Shown: one piece after another, positions 59,513-64,000 of the stretch
How positions within the stretch are numbered: position 1 is the first letter of the stretch
Layout: each line of letters opens with the position of its first letter
Assembly (NCBI RefSeq): GCF_016466415.2
Contig: NZ_CP066771.1
Coordinates: 2,728,001-2,792,000, forward strand
Reading direction: 5' to 3'
Length of the DNA: 64,000 bases
Origin: Ralstonia pickettii
GTDB taxonomy: Bacteria > Pseudomonadota > Gammaproteobacteria > Burkholderiales > Burkholderiaceae
The notes under the pieces: generated by a model
What the model was told of the DNA's origin: nothing
What the model saw: only the letters and a program-made list of their open reading frames with translations
The model's database searches: none
Program-made: the position numbers and the translations under genes

Positions 59513-62071
59513 GTGACGACAGCCCAGACTGGCCGTGCTCCCGGCACGGCCCCCTCCACCAGCCCCGCTACAGCGCAGTCTGTGGCAGACCATTACCTTG
59601 AAGCGCTGCCGCTGGCGGCCGATGCGCGTGCTGCGCTGCTGCACAACGCGGGCATCACCGCTGGCGACGACGATGCAGCGGCGCTTGCCAAGCTGCATCG
59701 CGCACTGGCCCGGCTCGACCCGGCGCAGACAACCTCGCTTGACGCCGATGCGCCGGCCTACGCCTCCGTAGGCTCGCGTCTGGACGCCGCTTATGGCGCC
59801 ACACGCGCCAATGCCGCGTCGACCGAGCCTTCTGCCGAACCCGCACCGCCGCTTGAGCACGACAGCCAAGGCCGCATCCATCTGGACACGGGGCCCACCC
59901 CTGCGCGTCGCTCGATGGTGCCGTGGCCGTGGGTGCTTGGGCCGATCTGGCGCGCGCGCAAGGCCATCGACCGCTGGATGCACGGCGGCCAGAAGCCGGT
60001 GCCGTATGAAGCGCCCGACTCGCCCGACCCGAAAGGCATCTGGCGCTTCGTGGGGGCGCGCCGCCGCCTGACGCTGCTCGCACTGATGATCGCGCAGACC
60101 ATCGCTGCCACCTGGGCGATGAGCACAGTGCTGCCGTACCACGGCGCCGACTGGCTCGAAGCCATCATCATCGTGCTGTTTGCGGTGCTGTTCTGCTGGG
60201 TGTCGGCGGGCTTCTGGACGGCCATCACCGGCTTCCTGCTGCTGGCCTTCCACGGCGACCGCTTCGTCATCTCGCGCCGCGCCACACCCGACGCCACGAT
60301 TCCCGACGACGCACGCACGGCCATCGTCATGCCGATCTGCAATGAAGACGTGCAGCGCGTCTTCGCGGGGCTGCGCGCGACGTACGAATCGTTGCAGCGC
60401 ACGGGGCATCTGGAGCACTTCGACTTTTTCGTACTGTCGGACTCCGGCGACCCGGACATCCGCACGGCAGAGGCCGATGCCTGGCTGCACATCTGCCGTG
60501 CACTCGATGGTTTCGGTCGCATCTTCTACCGCTGGCGCCGCCACCGCGTGAAGCGCAAGAGCGGCAACATCGACGATTTCTGCCGGCGCTGGGGCGGCCG
60601 GTACCGCTACATGATCGTGCTCGACGCCGACAGCGTGATGAGCGGCGATTGCCTGACGCGCCTCGTGCAGTTGATGGAAGGCGCGCCCAGCGCGGGCATC
60701 ATCCAGACCGCGCCGCGCGCCGCCGGCCGCGACACGCTGTACGCGCGTATCCAGCAATTCGCCACGCGCGTGTACGGGCCGCTGTTTACCGCCGGCCTGC
60801 ACTACTGGCAACTCGGCGAATCGCACTACTGGGGCCACAACGCCATCATCCGGCTGGACCCGTTCATCAAGCACTGTGCGCTGGCGCCGATTCCTGGCAA
60901 GGGCTCGCTTTCCGGCGAGATCATGTCGCACGACTTTGTCGAAGCCGCGCTGATGCGGCGCGCCGGCTGGGCCGTGTGGATCGCCTACGACCTCGACGGC
61001 AGCTACGAAGAAATGCCGCCCAACCTGCTCGACGAACTGGGCCGCGACCGCCGCTGGTGCCACGGCAACCTCATGAACTTCCGCCTGTTCGGCGCGCCGG
61101 GCTTTCACCGTGTGCACCGCGCGGTGTTCATCACCGGCGTGATGGCGTATTTGTCGGCGCCGCTGTGGTTCCTGTTTCTGATCCTGTCGACAGCCCTGCT
61201 GGCCAAGCACACGCTGATCGCGCCGGAATACTTCACGCAGCCCCGCCAGCTCTTCCCGATCTGGCCAGAGTGGCATCCGGAAAAAGCCGCCGCGCTGTTT
61301 TCTGCCACCGCCACCGTGCTGTTCCTGCCGAAGATCCTGAGCGTGCTTGTACTGTGGGCGCAGGGGCCGAAACGCTTTGGCGGGGCGATCCACCTGGCGT
61401 TGTCGATGGCGATCGAGGCGGCATTCTCGGTGCTGGCGGCGCCGGTGCGCATGCTGTTCCACACGCGCTTTGTGACCGCCGCGTTCCTCGGCTGGAAGGT
61501 GCATTGGAAATCGCCCCCGCGCGAAGACGCACAGACGCATTGGGGCGACGCCGTGCGCCGCCACGGTCTGCACACCGTCATCGGCATCGTCTGGGCTGCA
61601 ATCGTGTATTGGCTGAACCCGAGCTTCCTGTGGTGGCTGTCGCCGGTCGTGGGTGCGCTCATCGTGTCGATCCCGCTGTCGGTGTTCTCCAGCCGCGTGA
61701 GCCTGGGCCGCCGCATGCGCCGGCTGCGCCTGTTCATGATCCCCGAGGAAGTGCGCCCGCCGCGTGAGCTGCGCGCCACGCGCAAGCACCTGCGCAATGC
61801 GCCGCCGATGCCGGATTTCCGCCAAGCCGTGGTCGACCCCGTCACCAACGCGCTGATGTGCGCGATCGGCACGGCGCGCTTTCCGCACGACCGGCGCCTG
61901 ATTGCCGTGCGTGAGGCACATGTGCGCCATGCGTTGGAGGTTGGCCCGGACAAGCTCACGGGCAAGCAGAAGCTGGTGTTGCTGTCGGATCCATTCTCCC
62001 TGTCGGCGCTGCACCTGGCGGTGTGGTCGTCACCTGCACAGCGTGCGGCCTGGGAAGCTGCACAGGGCTGA
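59513..62071 (+). CDS. opgH: Membrane glycosyltransferase for periplasmic glucans
   Basis: An 852-residue inner-membrane GT2 enzyme that makes the beta-1,2 glucan backbone from UDP-glucose. Visible are several membrane helices (one near residue 195, others between 540 and 740), the catalytic domain with DADSVMSGD and [13 protein letters not shown], and the RRWCHGN motif (Q/RxxRW equivalent). Starts GTG at 59513; an earlier GTG at 59483 lies inside opgG. Followed by a good terminator. Confidence 0.94.
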   Translation: MTTAQTGRAPGTAPSTSPATAQSVADHYLEALPLAADARAALLHNAGITAGDDDAAALAKLHRALARLDPAQTTSLDADAPAYASVGSRLDAAYGATRANAASTEPSAEPAPPLEHDSQGRIHLDTGPTPARRSMVPWPWVLGPIWRARKAIDRWMHGGQKPVPYEAPDSPDPKGIWRFVGARRRLTLLALMIAQTIAATWAMSTVLPYHGADWLEAIIIVLFAVLFCWVSAGFWTAITGFLLLAFHGDRFVISRRATPDATIPDDARTAIVMPICNEDVQRVFAGLRATYESLQRTGHLEHFDFFVLSDSGDPDIRTAEADAWLHICRALDGFGRIFYRWRRHRVKRKSGNIDDFCRRWGGRYRYMIVLDADSVMSGDCLTRLVQLMEGAPSAGIIQTAPRAAGRDTLYARIQQFATRVYGPLFTAGLHYWQLGESHYWGHNAIIRLDPFIKHCALAPIPGKGSLSGEIMSHDFVEAALMRRAGWAVWIAYDLDGSYEEMPPNLLDELGRDRRWCHGNLMNFRLFGAPGFHRVHRAVFITGVMAYLSAPLWFLFLILSTALLAKHTLIAPEYFTQPRQLFPIWPEWHPEKAAALFSATATVLFLPKILSVLVLWAQGPKRFGGAIHLALSMAIEAAFSVLAAPVRMLFHTRFVTAAFLGWKVHWKSPPREDAQTHWGDAVRRHGLHTVIGIVWAAIVYWLNPSFLWWLSPVVGALIVSIPLSVFSSRVSLGRRMRRLRLFMIPEEVRPPRELRATRKHLRNAPPMPDFRQAVVDPVTNALMCAIGTARFPHDRRLIAVREAHVRHALEVGPDKLTGKQKLVLLSDPFSLSALHLAVWSSPAQRAAWEAAQG

Positions 62072-62096
62072 ACGCGCCACCCCACTTGAAGTGCCG

Positions 62097-62129
62097 CGCC
62101 CCACCAGCGTCTTGCCGGTGGGGCGTTTT
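62097..62129 (+). terminator. Terminator of opgGH
   Basis: Stem CGCCCCACC / GGTGGGGCG with an 11-base loop, then TTTTA. Confidence 0.88.
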
Positions 62130-62261
62130 ACTTCCCGTTACATCCGTAGGATTTGCGTATCACCTGAAGCGCCCGACGGTTCATAGAATGGCATCACGAA
62201 CTTGATTCACGAAGTCGACGGCACAGTAGCCCCCGGCCTCGCAACCGTAAGGAGAAGCATC

Positions 62262-62585
62262 ATGAAACGCACACTGCTCGCATTCGTTCTGGGTGGCGCC
62301 GCGCTGTGCGCCTCGACGGCGGCGCTGGCGCATGTGGATGTCGGCGTGGCGATCGGCGTGCCTGCGCCGGTGTATGTGGCCCCGGCACCTGTGTATGCAC
62401 CCCCGCCCGTGGTATATCGCCCTGCCCCGGTCTATGCCCCGGCCCCGGTGATCTATGGCGGCTACTATCGTGACCGCGACGACTGGCGTGAGCGCGAATG
62501 GCGCCGCCACGAGTGGCGCGAACGCGAATGGCACGAACACGAAGGGCACCACGATCACGGCTGGCACCGCGGCTGGGACCGCTAA
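62262..62585 (+). CDS. Small secreted Pro/Tyr- then Arg/His-rich protein
   Basis: A 107-residue protein with a signal peptide (cleavage AALA-H, residue 23), a central repeat of APVYVAPAPVYAPPP type, then a highly charged WRERE/HEWRE/HHDHGWH tail. AAGGAGAAGCATC precedes the ATG. His/Arg-rich tail suggests metal or polyanion binding, but this is a guess. Related in style to the lipoprotein at 56580-56750. Confidence 0.75.
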   Translation: MKRTLLAFVLGGAALCASTAALAHVDVGVAIGVPAPVYVAPAPVYAPPPVVYRPAPVYAPAPVIYGGYYRDRDDWREREWRRHEWREREWHEHEGHHDHGWHRGWDR

Positions 62586-62613
62586 CGCCTAGCGGCAACA
62601 GGCAGCTACATCG

Positions 62614-62650
62614 GCAACGGGCCGCTCACACGAGCGGCCCGTTGCTTTTG
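62614..62650 (+). terminator. Terminator after the small secreted protein gene
   Basis: Perfect 14-base stem (62614-62627 with 62632-62645), loop ACAC, followed by TTTTG. Confidence 0.9.
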
Positions 62651-62747
62651 TACGCTCGAATGCCCGCGCAATCTGCAAACCGACCTATGCTGACGTAGTG
62701 GCCCCCTGCAATCCCGCCGCCGGCCGCACAGCACACGGGAGGACGCC

Positions 62748-63236
62748 ATGTCGATCTCCAGCACCCTCGACGGCTGCCTGCGCAGCAAGGGCTGCCTGTA
62801 CGAGGTGATTCGCCATCCGCATACCCATACCAGCACGGAGACCGCGCAGTCTGCACATGTCCCGGGCGACCGTCTGGCCAAGACGCTGCTGCTCGAAGAC
62901 AAGCTCGGCTATGTCGCGGCCGTGTTGCCATCGACGTATCACCTGCATCTGTCGGAATTGCAAAAGGAAACTGGCCGCCTGGACCTGACACTGGCGGATG
63001 AATCCGAGTTGCGCGAAGTCTTTCGGGACTGCGATGCCGGCGCCGTACCACCCGTTGGCATGGCTTACGGCATGCCCACCTACATCGACAGCAGTCTGAT
63101 GGCCCACGGCGACGTCTACTTCGAAGCCGGCGACCACGAAAATGTCGTGCATATGGACATGGATCAGTTCATGGCTTTAATGCGCGACGCCAAGCCCGGA
63201 CACTTCGCGTATCGCATGCAGGGCATGCTCTTCTGA
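62748..63236 (+). CDS. YbaK/ProX-type aminoacyl-tRNA deacylase
   Basis: A 162-residue YbaK/EbsC domain protein. HPHTHTSTETAQSAHV and GDRLAKTLLLED (with the catalytic-type Lys) match the trans-editing family that hydrolyses mischarged tRNAs. GGAGGACGCC precedes the ATG. Nine bases separate it from the CDGSH gene. Specificity for a given tRNA is unknown. Confidence 0.85.
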   Translation: MSISSTLDGCLRSKGCLYEVIRHPHTHTSTETAQSAHVPGDRLAKTLLLEDKLGYVAAVLPSTYHLHLSELQKETGRLDLTLADESELREVFRDCDAGAVPPVGMAYGMPTYIDSSLMAHGDVYFEAGDHENVVHMDMDQFMALMRDAKPGHFAYRMQGMLF

Positions 63237-63245
63237 GGACCCGCC

Positions 63246-63470
63246 ATGGCAGACGACGTTGTCATCACGGTCCGCAACAACGGGCCGTACCATATCAAGG
63301 GAACCTTCCGGGTCGCCACCCAAGGCGGGCGCGAGTTGGCCGTAGAAGAAGGCCAGGCATGGCTGTGCCGCTGCGGGCACTCCTTGAACAAGCCGTTCTG
63401 TGACGGGTCGCACAAGCGCGTCGAGTTTGACAGCAACCTCGACGCGCCTGTGCCCGATGCGCCTGCTTAA
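63246..63470 (+). CDS. CDGSH-type iron-sulfur protein
   Basis: A 74-residue protein with a single CDGSH domain: [16 protein letters not shown], giving three Cys and one His for a 2Fe-2S cluster. It probably handles electrons or iron-sulfur clusters. Its stop overlaps the ettA stop on the other strand (TTAA). Confidence 0.9.
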   Translation: MADDVVITVRNNGPYHIKGTFRVATQGGRELAVEEGQAWLCRCGHSLNKPFCDGSHKRVEFDSNLDAPVPDAPA

Positions 63471-64000
63471 CGCGTAACGGGCTTGTAGCGGATGCGCTTG
63501 GGCTTCGCGCCCTCTTCGCCCAGACGCTTCTTTTTGTCGGCTTCGTATTCCTGATAGTTGCCCGGGAAGAACTCGACGTGCGAATCGCCTTCGAACGCGA
63601 TGATGTGCGTGGCGATGCGATCGAGGAACCAGCGATCGTGCGAGATCACCATCACGCAGCCCGCGAACTCGAGCAGCGCATCTTCCAGCGCACGCAGCGT
63701 TTCGACGTCGAGGTCGTTTGACGGCTCATCGAGCAGCAGCACGTTGCCGCCCGAGATCAACGTCTTGGCCAGATGCAGACGCCCGCGCTCACCGCCCGAC
63801 AGGGTGCCAACATGCTTCTGCTGATCGCCGCCCTTGAAATTGAAGCGGCCGATGTAGGCGCGCGATGGCGTCTCATACCGGCCCACCGTCAGGATGTCCG
63901 AGCCGTTCGAAATCTCTTCGAAGACGGTCTTGTCTGCGGAGAGGGCATCGCGGCTCTGGTCAACGTAAGCCAGCTTCACCGTCGGGCCGATCTTGATGGT
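63467..64000 (-). CDS. ettA: Energy-dependent translational throttle protein EttA, C-terminal part
   Basis: The last 177 residues of an ABC-F ATPase (full length about 555). [12 protein letters not shown], signature [15 protein letters not shown], Walker [14 protein letters not shown] and switch His in [16 protein letters not shown] are all in the second ATPase domain. It ends [26 protein letters not shown]-like, typical of EttA. It gates ribosomes in response to energy state. The N-terminal part lies beyond the window. Confidence 0.94.
   Translation of the reverse strand, partial: TIKIGPTVKLAYVDQSRDALSADKTVFEEISNGSDILTVGRYETPSRAYIGRFNFKGGDQQKHVGTLSGGERGRLHLAKTLISGGNVLLLDEPSNDLDVETLRALEDALLEFAGCVMVISHDRWFLDRIATHIIAFEGDSHVEFFPGNYQEYEADKKKRLGEEGAKPKRIRYKPVTR

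Noticed and set aside
59489-62014. 841-codon open frame on the minus strand
   Set aside because: Antisense of opgH; the product is Arg/His/Gln-rich with no family features.
62369-62460. Repetitive CCGGTGTATG-like DNA as a possible CRISPR array
   Set aside because: The repeat encodes Pro/Val/Tyr repeats within a secreted protein gene; there are no spacers.

Overview
The window is a high-GC chromosomal segment whose gene content and order fit a Ralstonia-type betaproteobacterium (Burkholderiales). Pointers are the fused fructose PTS protein FruB, the hemA-prfA-prmC-grxD-ubiX order, the trpE-trpG-x-trpD-trpC cluster, and an rrn operon with tRNA-Ile and tRNA-Ala in the spacer. The genus is inferred from gene order and protein similarity recalled by eye; no search was run. 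I saw no transposase, integrase, phage gene or CRISPR array.

Layout. 1-4.8 kb (minus strand): 3'-truncated fadD-like acyl-CoA ligase, a predicted lipoprotein aminopeptidase and a molybdopterin oxidoreductase. 4.85-11.4 kb: fructose regulon, with a LacI-type regulator divergent from fruB-fruK-fruA and matching operators on both sides of the intergenic region. 11.5-15.4 kb: branched-chain amino acid binding protein, argE and an M20 amidohydrolase, with clear terminators. 15.5-21 kb: complete rRNA operon on the minus strand. 21.3-24.9 kb: lower phenylacetate genes (enoyl-CoA hydratase, paaG, paaI, paaK) with a TetR-type operator candidate and a 120-bp palindromic element between paaI and paaK. 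24.9-28.4 kb: mltA, a small membrane protein, apaG, rpe and gph. 28.4-33.2 kb: tryptophan cluster, preceded by a putative leader peptide with three Trp codons and interrupted by a small LprI-like secreted protein. 33.2-34.7 kb: CYTH triphosphatase and ung. 34.7-35.0 kb: a degenerate array of twelve 21-bp repeats. 35.0-42.4 kb (minus strand): FUSC transporter, M61 peptidase, YhdH-type reductase, dsbC and a UbiH-type hydroxylase. 42.7-44 kb: three small envelope genes ending in a lytic transglycosylase. 44.0-45.9 kb: fliT-like gene and ychF. 46.2-51 kb: a three-gene signalling cassette of a phytochrome-like kinase, a single-domain response regulator and a hybrid kinase. 51-56.6 kb: hemA-prfA-(lipoprotein)-prmC-grxD-ubiX. 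56.6-62.1 kb: small secreted proteins and opgGH for osmoregulated periplasmic glucans. 62.2-64 kb: a small secreted protein, a YbaK-like deacylase, a CDGSH protein and the C-terminal part of ettA.

Most genes are core metabolism or housekeeping. The most unusual items are: the phytochrome-like kinase, which appears to have lost the chromophore cysteine and the conserved pocket residues; the Trp-rich leader upstream of trpE; the 120-bp palindromic element; the 21-bp repeat array; and several unexplained intergenic palindromes (42.5 kb, 44.6 kb).
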